A stretch of DNA of 64,000 bases from Cacajao melanocephalus (GCA_963573385.1 CAUYLG010021734.1:124001-188000); one strand, 5' to 3'. Counted from the stretch's first letter, positions 43,691 to 61,650 are shown. Numbers and translations: made by a program. The notes: generated from the letters alone by a model not told the origin.

Positions 43691-44789
43691 GCTCATCCCT
43701 ACCCCAGGGGTCTTCAATAAAGCGCTGATCAGAAACAGCCAAAAACCCACAGCAAGACCCAAGTAATGACTACCAAGTTCCTAAACAACTCCCCACTTAA
43801 TGATGTTTCATAGAGCACCTCCCTTCTTAAAGATCTTATGAGTTTGCAAAACATTCTCTGCCCATATCTAATCACCACTACAAGATATACAGGACTGCCC
43901 TAGAAGTATCCTAAAAAAGTCCAACTATAGCCCAGAGGGGCTGGCCCATCCAAGGTCATTCCTGGCCCTTGTCACCACATTCAACATCTCTCTTCTACTA
44001 CACACTGCCCTCCTTTGATGACACCTTTTACTTTTCAGATAAATTTTTTAAATGTCAAGGTTATTTAAAAAATATATTTTGTTGTTATCTCAAACCAGTG
44101 GGTAACCTCCTGATAGGGCACAGTTTTAATCAACCACACAAGTGACTTCAGCTTAAGATCTTCCTCCAACTCTCGCCAACCTTAAAGTGATCTGACTGCA
44201 TTCTCAGAGCTCTGCAAGGTACCGGCTGGCTGCAGCCAGTGGGACCCCTGCCCTTACTAATCAATGTTCACATACACATTGATCAAATTCTGCAGATAAA
44301 AGTATAAAAGTGTGTGGCAGATCGGGTACACAGATCCTTTTCCTGCCTCACGCCTGGCTGAAGGGGAACTGAAGTAAGAGCTACCTGTGAGGTCCGGCCT
44401 TTTATTTATTTCTTTTACACACTTCACCCCTGTCGGGTCTCATCTTTTATTTGTTGATTTTAGGCAAGTCTAACAATTTGGGGTTTCTTGGCTCTTCATG
44501 ACCTGAGAACATGGGATCCTCGCACCTTTAACTGGGCCAACACTTAAATAATAGCTCTTTACAGCTAACATACTGACTTCCAACCAGTGAGGAAAACCTT
44601 ACTAGCCAACATACCTAAATATTGCTGAATGCAGTAACATGAAGGCTCAGAGTCACATTTTAATACCAAACAGCCTGGCTCTCAAGGAATTGATCACATG
44701 AAGGCAAGAGCTCAGTTATTCTCAAGGGAAAATAAGCATACTGCAGATAAATATACAAGAAGCTTCAAAATACCACCATCTGACCCCCA
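43691..44789. other. unassigned intronic sequence
   Basis: 44290-44480 has a TATA-like TATAAAAGTGTG followed by T-rich text, vaguely LTR-like, but I cannot name a family. Confidence 0.5.
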
Positions 44790-44950
44790 GAGCAGTAAAC
44801 ACTTTCCAAAGTTCCCTCACTTGTGATTTCCTAAGATTTTCACAACTGTTCAGTAAACAGGTATAAAAGAAAGAAAACAGAATCCCAGAGGTTTAAAAAT
44901 GCACCCTGCTACACAGCTACCTGCAAGTACAGCCTGAATGTGGGACTGGT
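44790..44950 (-). mobile_element. MIR fragment, weak
   Basis: AGAATCCCAGAGGTTTAAAA, CTACACAGCTACCTGCAAG and GCCTGAATGTGGGACT fit antisense MIR with much decay. Confidence 0.5.
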
Positions 44951-46645
<1,695 letters not shown>

Positions 46646-47280
46646 TGACATGAGTCAGGTAGACTGTGTTCTCCTCATATCAGCATTAATGTATATATAA
46701 AGGATAACCTAATGGAAGATAGAAAATGATTTTTTTTATGAATAAAAGTAGCATAAGTTCCAACTTTAACAGTTTCATTAAGAAGGTATGCTTCCTAAAG
46801 AGAGCTTAGAGGTAACAGCCAAAAAAAAAAAAAAAAAAAACACCCAGTAAAAATCATCAACAATCTCAACATCCTAAGATGCTGATAATGTTAATGTTAA
46901 CACTATCCATGCCAATTATCCATTTTCTATAAATGAAGGTAAGTGAAATCGGACAAAAATATGACATCTGCAAACACACTTCCTTCATTTAATATTTTAC
47001 TAAGTCAATATATGTTCTTCTACATCATCATTTTAGGAGGTAGTGATTCCAGAGTATGAATATACACCATGAAGCTTTTTTTTTAACCAATCCCTCACTG
47101 TTGGGCATTTAGGTCACCTCCTGTTTTGCACATTATAAGCAACACTCCAGTGAACATCCTCAGCAGATACCCAAGACTATTTTCTCAGGATAAATCCCTA
47201 GAAGTGGAACGGCTGGGCCAATGCACTTGCAGATTTTAAAGGCTTTTGATAAAATGGCCTCAATACTGCAAGACTTACAT
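46646..47280 (+). mobile_element. L1M 3'-region relic (copy A)
   Basis: It contains AATATTTTACTAAGTCAATA, TTCTTCTACATCATCATTTT, TTGGGCATTTAGGTCACCTCC and GGATAAATCCCTAGAAGTGG, in L1M order. A 20-A run at 46822-46841 interrupts it. The first 420 bp recur at 49176-49558. Confidence 0.8.
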
Positions 47281-47794
47281 TCTAAATTCTAGGCACACGC
47301 ACACACCAAAAAAACACTTTCGGGATTTAATAATCCCCAAGTCCACTATTAAGGCTTCTCAGATAGAAGGAAGTTTTCTGATTGATGTAACTAATTTGGG
47401 AAGCACCCAACGTGTATGACACCATGAGAAATGCCAACAGGCAGTGCCCTGCCCTCTTTGGAGACTCATGGTGAAGGCAAGGAGCTAAGACTCATGATGG
47501 AACAACTGTCACACAAGGCAGGTGGTCAGTGGTGTACATGCAGCAAGTCCACTCCAGATGTGAATGGAATGAAGCAGGATAGACAAGAGGTAGTGTCCAC
47601 ACTTCGTGCAACTGTGCTGCAGGAAGCTCTGCACACAGGCTGGCTCCCAAAGGGTGCCTGGGATTTAAAACTCAGTAAACATCCCACAGGACAGAGACAG
47701 TGCAGAACTAGGTACACTCATGTGCCAGCAGATCTGATGGTCAGGGTGAAGAAGGGAGCCGGTGAAGAGGGAAGCAGGTGAGGAAATGAACTTG
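47281..47794. other. unassigned intronic sequence
   Basis: Nothing recognised between an L1M relic and a possible L2 relic. Confidence 0.55.
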
Positions 47795-48075
47795 GCAGCA
47801 CCCAAGTCATAAAGGGTCACATGTGGGCATGAGAAGTTTCATCTCAGAGAAATAAAGCCCCCACAAGGCTCCTGAGTGGGAGAGAAGCCCATGTGAGGCT
47901 TTTTGGAGGATTAATCTGGTGGCCCAGTACAGGACAGAGTAAGTGGAATAAACAAGAGAGAGAGAGAGAGAAGAAAAGTCCCGCTGGGCATTACATGACA
48001 ACCACAGATGGAAACTAAGCAGAGACAGTGAAGGGAAGAGGAAGTGGAGGGACCCAAAGGCTGAGGAGTGGGCAA
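47795..48075 (-). mobile_element. possible L2 relic, antisense
   Basis: Purine-rich text with AAGTCATAAAGGGTCACATG and GGAGGATTAATCTGGTGGC resembles antisense L2. A short (GA)n run at 47955-47971 lies within it. Confidence 0.45.
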
Positions 48076-48174
48076 AGCTTGAGAACTTAGAACGCGAAAC
48101 TTCATTTGGTCTGACTCTTTTGTTTTACCAATGAGAAAATGACATCCCTAAGACAGAGAAGAGAAGGCAAAAAA

Positions 48175-48300
48175 AAAACAGCAGCTGGCAAACACCCATT
48201 TTGAAAGTGAGGAAACAGATTTGGGGAAGTCAAATCACTTATACAATCACGTATATAAGATTCCAGCCCCTGCATAGCAAAATTTGACACAAGGCTTGTC
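48175..48300 (-). mobile_element. MIR fragment
   Basis: CCATTTTGAAAGTGAGGAAA, CAGATTTGGGGAAGTCAAAT and TAAGATTCCAGCCCC fit antisense MIR. Confidence 0.55.
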
Positions 48301-48369
48301 CATAGTCCTACCTCTCAGCATCCTCACCTCCTGGTTACCTTTAACTCACTCCGACTGAGCTTCTGTTCC

Positions 48370-49175
48370 CATTATGACACCGCATAGCTCTTAGCAGAGC
48401 CCCCAGTGACACTTTGACAGTGTCACTATACCTTCCAGTCATCTGGCATTGCCTCCTCCTCTCGGCTTCCCTGATTCCACACTACCCTGCCTTCTAGCAT
48501 TACCCTTAAATGTTGGTTGCTATCCTCAACCTTTTCCTCTGTGACCTCATCTAGACAAGTGGCTTCCTGTGCCATTCATACTCTAGACGATGATCAAATT
48601 CATGTCACTGGCCCAGATTCTTCTGAGCTCTAATGTAGTATATCCATCTGAGGTGCCTAATACCTCATTCGTTCCCTCACAAAATCTACCTCCCAAGCTT
48701 CTAAACTATAACACACTCATTCTCTGAGTTGCTCATGTCAAAAATCAAAGACTTATTCCCGATTCTTCTCTCCTCTTGCACCTCACATATCTAGTCCAGC
48801 AGCAGACCTCAGGGCTCCAGCTCCGAAGCCTATGAGAATCTTGGCTGCTCTTCCCACAACGCCATCCACCTTCTTCCTCCCTGTGCAGCACGCTGTTCCT
48901 GGACAACCCCACACACGTCCCTCCCCGGGCACACCACCCTCTGCAGGACACGGCTCCGGCCTTTCTTACCATGGCCTCTCTCATCACGCCCATCCAACAC
49001 AATGGCAGCTCCAGGAGGACAAGAAACAGAAATTGTTCTCTATTTATTTCTGCTATTTTCTACTTGGTTCACAATTACATCCCCCGTGACTAAAACAGTA
49101 CTTGGTGTACAGCAGACACATTACACGGCACACATGCAGACTGAGTGAATTTCATCGTTCGTTCGGTGTTTGGCA
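48370..49175 (+). mobile_element. L2 LINE relic with 3' end (copy C)
   Basis: It is a pyrimidine-rich L2 body ending in CAATTACATCCCCCGTGACT, AAAACAGTACTTGG and GACTGAGTGAATTTCATCG. The last 220 bp recur at 49560-49765. Confidence 0.75.
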
Positions 49176-49558
49176 CAGGCCAGAGAGACTGTGTTCTCCT
49201 CATATCTGCATTAATGTAGATCTAAAGCCTGACCTAACAAAGATTCAAAATGTGATTTTTTTTAAAGAATAAAAGGAGCATAAATTCCAACTTTAAAAGT
49301 TTTATTGATCAAAAGCATGCTTCCTATAGAGAGCATAGAGGGAACAGCAAAAAAATAGTAAAAATCATCAACGATCTCATCATCCCAAGATAAACAATCT
49401 TAACACTATCTATACCAATTATCCACTCTCTATAAATGAAGTTAAGTGAAATCAGACAAAAATATGACATTTGTAAACACAATTCCTTCACTTAATATTT
49501 TGCTAAGTCAATACATGTCCGTCTACATCATCGTTTTAAGGACATAGTAATTCTAGAA
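49176..49558 (+). repeat. second copy of the 46646-47065 L1M segment (copy B)
   Basis: It shares with copy A, in order, AGACTGTGTTCTCCTCATAT, TTCCAACTTTAA, GCATGCTTCCTA, AAAAATCATCAAC, ATCAGACAAAAATATGACAT and CTACATCATC. By eye the two are about 80-85% identical with several indels. It is bracketed by two copies of an L2 end. Confidence 0.8.
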
Positions 49559-49559
49559 G

Positions 49560-50100
49560 GTTCTGGCCTTTCTTCTCACACTCTCTCCCATCACTCCCAA
49601 CACAATGGCAGCTCCAGGAGGACAGGAAATAGAAACTGTTCTCTATATTATTTTCTACTTAGTTCAACATTACATCCCCAGTGCCTAAAACAGTAGACAC
49701 ATCACGTGGCACACATGCAGAATGAGTGAATTTCATCATTCGTTCAGTGTCTGTGTCTCCACTAATCTAGCTCTGATCTGAGCTACTAGCATCTCCAGCT
49801 TGGCCTAAAACAACACCTTCCCCATGACCCAGCCTCCCTACAGTCAGTCCATCCCCGTCCCAATACCATCCGACAACACTCCACAGGGGTCCCCGACCTC
49901 CAACACACCGAGCTCCTCCTCTGCTCGTACCCTGCTTTCCACAGTGCTTCTGCTCCTTCGGGAGGTTGCCCCATTCTCTCACCATAGGGTCTCCACTCAA
50001 ATGTCACCTCCTCACAGCTTTGCCTAAATCTTGGCTTCAACCGTTCCCCCAACTCCTCCCTCCCTCCCCTGCCTCTCATTTCTCTCTCACTTCTCTAAAA
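49560..50100 (+). mobile_element. duplicated L2 end (copy D) followed by more L2
   Basis: 49560-49765 repeats the copy C end (ACAATGGCAGCTCCAGGAGG, TGAGTGAATTTCATC). After it, 49770-50100 holds a further L2 piece with CACTCAAATGTCACCTCCTC. Confidence 0.72.
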
Positions 50101-50366
50101 AGTCATTTCATATAATATTTTTAAAAATCTTGTGCATGAAACAAAGTTTGGGTACAATGAGCCATTTTACTACCCTTTGTGGAGGTGCGTGTTTGAGGGA
50201 ATCTGGGTATGTGTGGAAAAGAAACTGAAGGGGACTGGGAAGGTCTTTTTTCCTTTAGGGACACTGGATTAACTGTGTATTGTGTACCTGAGTTTTGACT
50301 GTGATCTGTCACGAGGTCAGGTGTGGAATTTTCCACTTGTGGTGTCATGTCAGAGCTCCAAAAGTT
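50101..50366 (+). mobile_element. MER2/Tigger-type transposon, 3' part, broken in its terminal repeat
   Basis: CTTGTGCATGAAACAAAGTT and CAGGTGTGGAATTTTCCACT, then TGTCATGTCAGAGCTC, match the 3' half of MER2. The match stops at CCAAAAGTT, inside the expected terminal inverted repeat. Confidence 0.72.
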
Positions 50367-51178
50367 CTCTGGCTTCGGGGACTTTGTTGACGCCCACTGT
50401 CCCCATCTTCCAGCTGTACCCTTTCTCTCTGCTTCTCTGCTTTGTCTTAGTCCTTACAGGCCTGCCTGGGATCACACATTCCAAAGTTTTTTGGGTTTGT
50501 TTTGGATCATGCCAGTATCTGTTGCTTTGAGAAGGTAGAAAGGGTATTTTGCATTTTCCTTTTAATCATCAATAAGTAGCCACAAAGGGTGTGTCTTTCC
50601 CTCCTGCACTGTGTTTACTATTTACTCCCTCAGTGCATGAATTATTTCATGGCACCAATGGAGCATGTTTTACCCTCTTTCCTGTTTGTGGCTTGTACCT
50701 TCTGAACACTGCTATCATTCATGGTCCAGCTTGGCCTTCTTTTGTACTGTTTCTATCACAAAACATCCTAAAGACCAATGATGTTAGTCATGAGATCCAA
50801 AACAGCTGGTCCTAGGCCCTGCCTCGTGCTCTGTGGCTTGGGCTTGTCTTTCCTTCTGGAGTAAGTAGGTATCTTCTTCCTACTTTTTTTCTCTTTTCTT
50901 CTATAAATGGGAAGAAACGTGTCAAGTATGGAGACTACTCTTTCATTTGGAGGAAACTGACAGTTCCAGCTCTGTAGCATGGCCTCTGTTAACTAGTGGT
51001 CAACACTGGCTGTGGAGGGGGCCAGAGGGCAAAGTGAAGCAGATTCTTCCCTCCTGTCTGCATTCAGATTGCAGTATGAAGTTCAGCTTGCTTCAGTCTG
51101 TGTCTTCATGTTCTTTCACTAGCTACTGAATTTTGTGATCTGTTGGAAATAACAAGTAAATCGATGCCTAACACTTTA
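50367..51178. other. 0.8 kb unassigned segment between inverted MER2 ends
   Basis: This T-rich segment has no Alu, L1, L2 or coding similarity that I can recognise. Its frames are short and broken. It may be the inverted block described in the findings. Confidence 0.4.
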
Positions 51179-51180
51179 TA

Positions 51181-51240
51181 CAGGTTGAGTATCTCTAATC
51201 CAAAAATCCAAAATCCAAAATCTGAAACTTTTTTGAAAGT
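51181..51240 (-). mobile_element. MER2/Tigger-type terminal repeat, inverted
   Basis: CAGGTTGAGTATCTCTAATC, CAAAAATCCAAAATCC and TCTGAAACTTTTTTGAAAG are the complement of the MER2 3' terminus. TA precedes it (51179-51180), as expected for a pogo-type target site. Confidence 0.72.
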
Positions 51241-51413
51241 ACCTTGGACTATAGGTGTATGCTGTAACACTTAGCTCTTTTTCTTTTTTTCTTTAATTTT
51301 TGGCAGAAACAGGGTCTCCCTCTGTTGCCCAGGCTGGTCTCCAACTCCTGGTCTCAAGCAATCCTCCAGCCTCAGCCTCCAGAAGCACTGGAATTACTAC
51401 CACACCTAGCCAA
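51241..51413 (-). mobile_element. Alu fragment (J-like)
   Basis: Antisense, beginning inside the element (TTGGACTATAGGTGTATGC) and running through AGAAACAGGGTCTCCCTCTG to CCACACCTAGCC. It abuts a MER2 terminal fragment. Confidence 0.75.
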
Positions 51414-51439
51414 AAAATGCCATTTTAAAGAACACCTTA

Positions 51440-52859
<1,420 letters not shown>

Positions 52860-53110
52860 ACAAGGCCCCAAGGTAACTCCCTATCTCTGAGGTCAGGAAG
52901 ACTTCTCAGCGGAGAGGACCCTGAAAAGATGAGCAAAGTCTTGCCAGGAAGGGTTGCGGGGCAGGGTGCTCTAGGCAGAGGCAGCTGGAGCTGATGCCTA
53001 GTTGCAGTTAGGGGGAACCCCAGGGATGCAGCCCATGTGGCAAGGAGAACTAAAGCAATATGATAGATGCTAGAAAGCAGACTAAGACAAGTGTGTGGGG
53101 GTCAACTTCA
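52860..53110 (-). mobile_element. possible L2 relic, antisense
   Basis: GAGGTCAGGAAGACTTCTCAG, TGCTCTAGGCAGAGGCAG and AGACTAAGACAAGTGTG have the order of antisense L2. The match is weak at the base level. Confidence 0.45.
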
Positions 53111-53134
53111 CTTTGTATGTAGGAGGACAGGGTT

Positions 53135-53275
53135 CAAAGTCCTCCACATGCATCAGAACCACTTGAAGGACTTGTTAAAAAGCAAGAGGTGAGGCCCCAA
53201 AATTAATGTTTCTAATATGCACCCAGGTGATGCTGATGCTGCTGGCCTAAGCACCACCCTGTGAGACCCACTGCC
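53135..53275 (+). mobile_element. MER5A-type hAT MITE
   Basis: ATGCATCAGAACCACTTGAA, GGACTTGTTAAAAAGCAAG, CACCCAGGTGATGCTGATGC and GTGAGACCCACTGC follow MER5A from end to end. Confidence 0.82.
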
Positions 53276-55089
53276 CTAGGAAATAATTGTAAACCCACTC
53301 CGCCACCTGTCACTACCCTCCCCACCCACCTTATCTGCAGTGTGGTACAGGTAAAGCCTATCTGTCCACCTGTACTTCTCAAGTTGACATTCACTCTCAG
53401 AGAACCCCCAAGGAGCCACAGAAACTATGCATGAAACAAAGCCAAGCAGAAGAAAAACAGGGTAAAGACAGACTCTCCCTAGCACATGATCCTCCCATGC
53501 TGTGCCCTTCAAGGTCTGAGCACACCCCCTCCTTGTGCTCAGGGAAGAGAGAGCATGGGTTTCTTTAGGCCTCATTCCTAATCGAAAAATCAGAGATCAG
53601 GAAAGGGGGAAAAAGACAATGTTATGATAACAAACACTACTGATACTTTGGTTTGTTACAGTAGAATTTTCTGTGTAAGTGTAAACAGACAGAATTCATG
53701 TTAAGCTCTTTATCTTCATGTGTCAATCAGAACGTGTTTACATTGTATACGTGCATTTCCATTTCACACAGACAGCAATGCTGGCCACCTAAAACATTCA
53801 ATAACTGAAAGCAAAGATAAGAATGTATAAGAGATTTTCATTTAACTCTGAGAACACAAATTAAAAACTGGGTGTAATTTGAATGTGAACATTGTTTTTT
53901 ACTGCCACAAGAGCCACCTACATCATGCATATAAACAAAATAAATGCACACATAAAGGGCAGTCTTGAAGGCTCAGAACATTAAAACAGAATGCTACATA
54001 CAGCAAAGAGCTTACAAAGATGGGTAAGATATTTCTATCCTGCCATGCCAATTAAGACACTGAAACTTTAATGGGAATTAATTCAAAGACTAAAGGGAAC
54101 ACAAGCCCCAGTGTCCCCTCCACTTAAAGCATCTGTAGCAAAACAGACTGGCGCAGATTTGGTGCAGAGCTGTATTTGCAACGACTGTTTTCCTGGATCT
54201 TCATAAAAACAACTGTATCTGCTCTGACAGTTACTCCAAATGCCTTTCTGATCTTAAAATACCCAAAACCCAGTATTCCAAGTCTCCATATTTCAAAAAA
54301 CACCCTTACAAGAGCTTCTAATCCTTTCTAATCGTCCACGGTTCCCATGGGTGGTTGGCTTCTCGATGAAGCAGGACACCAGAAGGTAGAGTCCCTCAGA
54401 GCCAAAGCCCTCTGCCTCACCATGGGGCCTTCTGAGGTGCAGCCCCTGCCTAGTCCCACACCCTGTCCTCACCACCACCTAGCACCCACCGTACATGAGA
54501 CAGCACCCTAAACCTCCAAAGGGCAGACTGTATAGCCAGAGGATGGAGCTGTGAGGTGCAGCCAAGAAGGAGCAAGGCCACATGGAGCAGGCACCCTGCA
54601 AAAACCAGGCTCCATCTGCCTTCTTTTCCCCCCTCATGACTTTCGACTTTCTGCTCAGAACCAGGCAAACGTCCTAAATGAAAGTCGGCCCTGTGTCCCC
54701 TGTCCTCTCACTGGCTTCATTTTGTAGAACACATTACATCATTCCAGTTACAGTTCACATCCTCATTTCAAAAGCATGTTACTTTGCCCTACAGTGCTCC
54801 AGTTTCCTTAAGTGACCTGTACTCTTTTCAATTAGCCAGTTATCTAAGCCTAGCTGATAACAGTACAGAAATCCCACTCATCTGTTCCCCTACCCTGTCG
54901 TGTGATTCTTCAGGGATGGGGTGTCAAAACAGAAGCTTCTAGAAATACTGAGGCTATCTGATCTGAGGGCTTTCCTAGAGAGGAAAAGGACTGGGCTAGT
55001 GTTCAGACACTAGCTACCTCTTGGTTGTATTGTTAGTAGAGATAGTTTCTCTGTCTCTACTACCCACCACACGGCCAGAGGTCAGTCAT
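53276..55089. other. 1.8 kb transposon-free intron 1 segment
   Basis: 53600-54290 is AT-rich and free of recognisable repeats. 54290-54700 is more GC-rich. No exon is seen. Confidence 0.55.
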
Positions 55090-55392
55090 TGCATTGCTCT
55101 AGTTCATGTGCAGGAAAGAAATCCTATCACATGTAACAACTTGGATGAAGCTTGAGGACATGATGCTAAGTGAAATAAGGCAGTCACAAAAGGAGAAATC
55201 CTGCTGATTCCGCTCACAGGTACTCAAAGTAGTCAGACTCATGGAGACAGTAGAAAGTGGTTGCCAGTGGCTGGGATAGGAGAGAATGGGAGTTATTAAT
55301 GGGTACAAAGTTTCCGTTTTTCAAGCTGAAAAGTGTTCTAGAGATTGACTGAACAGCAGTATAAATGTGCTTAAACTGTACATTTTAAAATG
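55090..55392 (+). mobile_element. L1M 3' end, part 1 (interrupted by three Alus)
   Basis: L1 3'-end words are ATGCTAAGTGAAATAAGGCAG, GTGGTTGCCAGTGGCTGGGA and AAACTGTACATTTTAAAATG. The element resumes after the Alu cluster. Confidence 0.85.
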
Positions 55393-55401
55393 TTAAGATG
55401 G

Positions 55402-55708
55402 GAGGCCAGCGGGCATGGTGGCTCACGCCTATAATCCCAGCACTTTGGGAGGCCCAGGCAGGTGGATCACAAGGTCAGGAGTTCAAGACCAGCCTGGCCA
55501 ATATGGTAAAACCCCATCTCTACTAAAAAATACAAAAAGTAGTTGGGCGTGGTGGTGGGCACCTGTAATCCCAGCTACTCGGGAGGCTAAGGCAGGAGGA
55601 GAATCACTTCAACCTGGGAGGCAGAGGTTGCAGTGAATGAAGATCGCACCACGGCATTCCAACCTGGATGACAGAGCAAGACTATGTCTTGCTCTCTTAA
55701 AAAAAAGT
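55402..55708 (+). mobile_element. Alu, first of three in tandem (Sc-like)
   Basis: Sense full-length Alu with GGATCACAAGGTCAGGAG. It is followed at once by two more sense Alus, and TTAAGATGG at 55393-55401 precedes it. Confidence 0.95.
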
Positions 55709-56335
<627 letters not shown>

Positions 56336-57639
56336 AAGTTCTGCTGCATTTTAGCACAAGTGCAAATAGACAGCTGAGGGCAGACCACATGGCCCATCCA
56401 CCACCGAGAACCAAGGGAAACCCAGATGGAAGGAAAGCAGGTTTGGCCACAGCTCTACTGCAGATATAGCACACACGGGCCAGGCATTTAAAGATGCCAC
56501 CCATACCAGGTGTGGCTGTGGGCCTGCATCCAGCACAGTCAGATTCGTCAGGACACAAACAGAGGGGTCCAGCAGGAGTGCTGCACTGACTCCCCAGGGA
56601 AATGGGCTCTGGGCACACAGCCACAAGCAGGCAGAGGTGGCAGAGCAAGTGGCCCCCGGCTGTACCTCTATATGGAGTGGGTTGGAGCTAAAACACTGTA
56701 TTCAATCAACCACCTCTGCCAACTGAACTGTGGCAGGTTCTTGCTATCTGATATGATTCGAGGGCAGAAGTTGCAACTCATTGCATTGATTTTCAAACTT
56801 TTTGAGTGTTTGGCACATCTGTACCTCAACACAGGTCTCGCTTGGTAAAATGCAAGCAAGGGTTACTATGAGGATCAATCACGGCTCCAGCCTGTCCCTG
56901 CCTTCCCTTCAGTGATCACTCCCAGTCTTGCCAAAGCCTTTATATCTGCTACAACTTCTGCATTTACTCTTCTGCTCTAACACCTCCAGATTTACCTCTT
57001 CCCTCAAAGGAGTACTTTTTCTACTGTGTACTCATCCAAGCATCCAGAGGACAATCTGCATCCCTGACTTCTTCACTGAGGCATGCTACAATTTCTATTA
57101 ACACCAGGTACCCTCAGCATTTAGGACTTCCCATCCACACCCACAGGAACCTCTGCCCACCAGCCCAGCTGGACAGCAGCCCCATGGAGGCCAATCCCAT
57201 CATCAGCCAGGAGAGGATGTCTAAAACCAGTACACTTGGCTTCCCAAAAAGGATCATCTGAAGACCTTTATCCTGAGCAGCTCACTCCTGTTCTACTCCA
57301 GATGACAGCCAATCATAGCCCGACACTCAGGCCCCCTGGTAGTAACATTCCTTCATCTACACTCTAGACGTGGTATCAACCAAAGGCAAAAACAGAAGAA
57401 ATACACTGCTACAAAGTGAAGCCCTGGGTCAGAAGCCATAAGCCATCATAAACCACAATAACCTGAGATTTGGGGGTGTGTTCATTTTCTTGGCATTAAG
57501 GATTTTTTCTTAGTAGGTATATTCCAGGAATACATACTTTGTCTATGGTGCCTTGCTAAAATCTCATATCTCTGTTGACAGAGTGAAGAAATATGAACTA
57601 CATCTGAATAGCTTAGTAAATGTTCAATTTACCCTCCAA
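56336..57639. other. unassigned intronic sequence
   Basis: A minus-strand frame of 256 codons spans 55878-56648, but most of it is antisense Alu and the rest has no family match. The pyrimidine-rich 56880-57060 stretch might be old L2. Confidence 0.5.
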
Positions 57640-58000
57640 AGTGCTGATTAATGAATAGACCAAGGAAGGTCTCCACTGGAAGGCCACAGGGCTCTTTCTG
57701 AGTACTGTATGTTTCAACATTTTTATCAATTACTTGAACGATGGCACAGATAAAATGTTTATCTAATTCAAAGATGACAAGTTTCCAGGAGCGATGGCAA
57801 ATACACTGGATGACAGAGTCAAGAGCTAAAAAGATCAACAGATTGGAATTGCAATAGAGAGGAAATAAATGCTATTTGGACACTTGGGTGCAAAAAAAGA
57901 AATGCACAAATGTAGGAGGTGTGAAAGAGACTTAGGAGATTTAATTGGATATAATTTCTGTATGTGACGATGTGATGTTGTGGCTGCCAAAAAAAAAAAA
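57640..58000 (+). mobile_element. CR1/L3-type LINE relic (reverse transcriptase region)
   Basis: Conceptual translation around 57720-57970 gives NDGTDKMF, FKDDK and ANTLDDRVK, separated by stops and shifts. That order matches the FADDTKL...NTLDDR stretch of CR1/L3 reverse transcriptases. It is followed by CRRCERDLGDLIG-like text. This is a very old, dead element. Confidence 0.6.
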
Positions 58001-59401
58001 AAAGAAAAAGTCAGGCAGTCTTAGACTGTACCTAAGGGAGACTTAGTAAGGGGCCAGGGGAGAGACCCTGCAAACTGGGATTTTGCCTCCACACACTAAG
58101 AGAGATAAGTCAGTGGAAGAACATCCAAGTGAGGGCAGGAACCAGAATTCCCTTTTCATGGAGAACAGCTGCAGAAACCCAGCACACCAGGGTCTCCAGG
58201 TTTGGCCACAGAGGGCTGATCAGGCTCTTCATGACCCTGCTGAGGGAGAGAAACAGAGAACTTGGATCAGCACGGGGTGAAGGATTTTAGTTTCATATAA
58301 GGACAGTAGGATTCATTTGAAAGCAGACTGGACTGCCTAAAGATGTAATGAAAATTTCTGTGGAGCTGCATACTTCTGAGGTTGTATAAGCCTAATGTGA
58401 TTTACTATGATAACTCTTTTGGGGTGTTATTTGCTCTGTTTTGCAGCTAAGGAAACTGAGGGTTAACAATGACCAAATGACCAGAGTGGGCACTTCTTTA
58501 AAGCCTCTGAGAGTAGAAATTTCTGTCAACCCCAATGTCTTGACCCATAAAAGGAAGGCAGCATAGGGACCTTGTAAAAAGCTTTACAGAGCTTCACTTC
58601 GTATCTCATAACCCATATGTAAAGGAATAAAACAGACTTAATGGGGAAAAGGCTATTATTTCAGACCTTATATTCCACTGAAAAGCATACACTGTTCGCA
58701 CAATTACACTGCAGAATGTCAAATTCTTGTTTTTGTTCACAACCCATAGAAGGAGAAAAAATAAAGACAGAAAACACAATCTAACCCAACTACATGAACT
58801 CTTCCTGCACATACAGCATTCTCCTGAGAGGACAGAAATGGATCTCACAAATTTGGAACACAAGATTTCCACTGCATCAGGCAACTGCCACTCATCACAC
58901 CCTGTTTCTATTAAATCCCATTCCCTTCGTTATCTCCACCCTTAGAGAGCTTTCCTTCCACGCACTGCTTACACACAGTTCCATCTTTTCCCTGCAAGCC
59001 ACGGGGAAGTTGGCCTCCCTAACCTCAGCGCCCCATTCTTTATTCAGCGCTGATGCTCAGATCACACAAAGATCCCTTCATGCTAAGAATGTTTCCACCT
59101 CACCAGAAAATCTATACATTCTTCCATGGAAATTGAGAAGTACATTTTTTATCTCCCACTTTTACAAGTTCCAGTTGAGAACAATATAATTCTCAAGCAG
59201 ATGGAGAGCTCTGACAAGCATGAGCAACCCTTGCCTTTAAAGCAAACCAGGCAGCAAACTGTGAGGGGCCAAGTGACAGCCACTGGCACCGCATTCCCCC
59301 CCCCGATACCCTGAGTCTGGCCCAGGTCTTCCAGTCAAGCAGGCTTGGGGAGCTGGACCTGGAGCAGTGCAGGCTAAGGTCCAAAATAAATGGGGAAAGT
59401 C
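58001..59401. other. unassigned intronic sequence
   Basis: Apart from a weak MIR at 58430, nothing was recognised. There is a run of C at 59296-59304. Confidence 0.55.
58430..58530 (-). mobile_element. MIR fragment, weak
   Basis: TTTTGCAGCTAAGGAAACTG followed by AGGGTTAACAATGACCAAAT resembles the antisense MIR core. Confidence 0.45.
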
Positions 59402-61635
<2,234 letters not shown>

Positions 61636-61650
61636 AAATATTTTTAATTT

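Noticed and set aside
44290..44500. possible LTR with TATA box (TATAAAAGTGTG)
   Set aside because: No terminal TG...CA, no target duplication and no family wording that I recognise.
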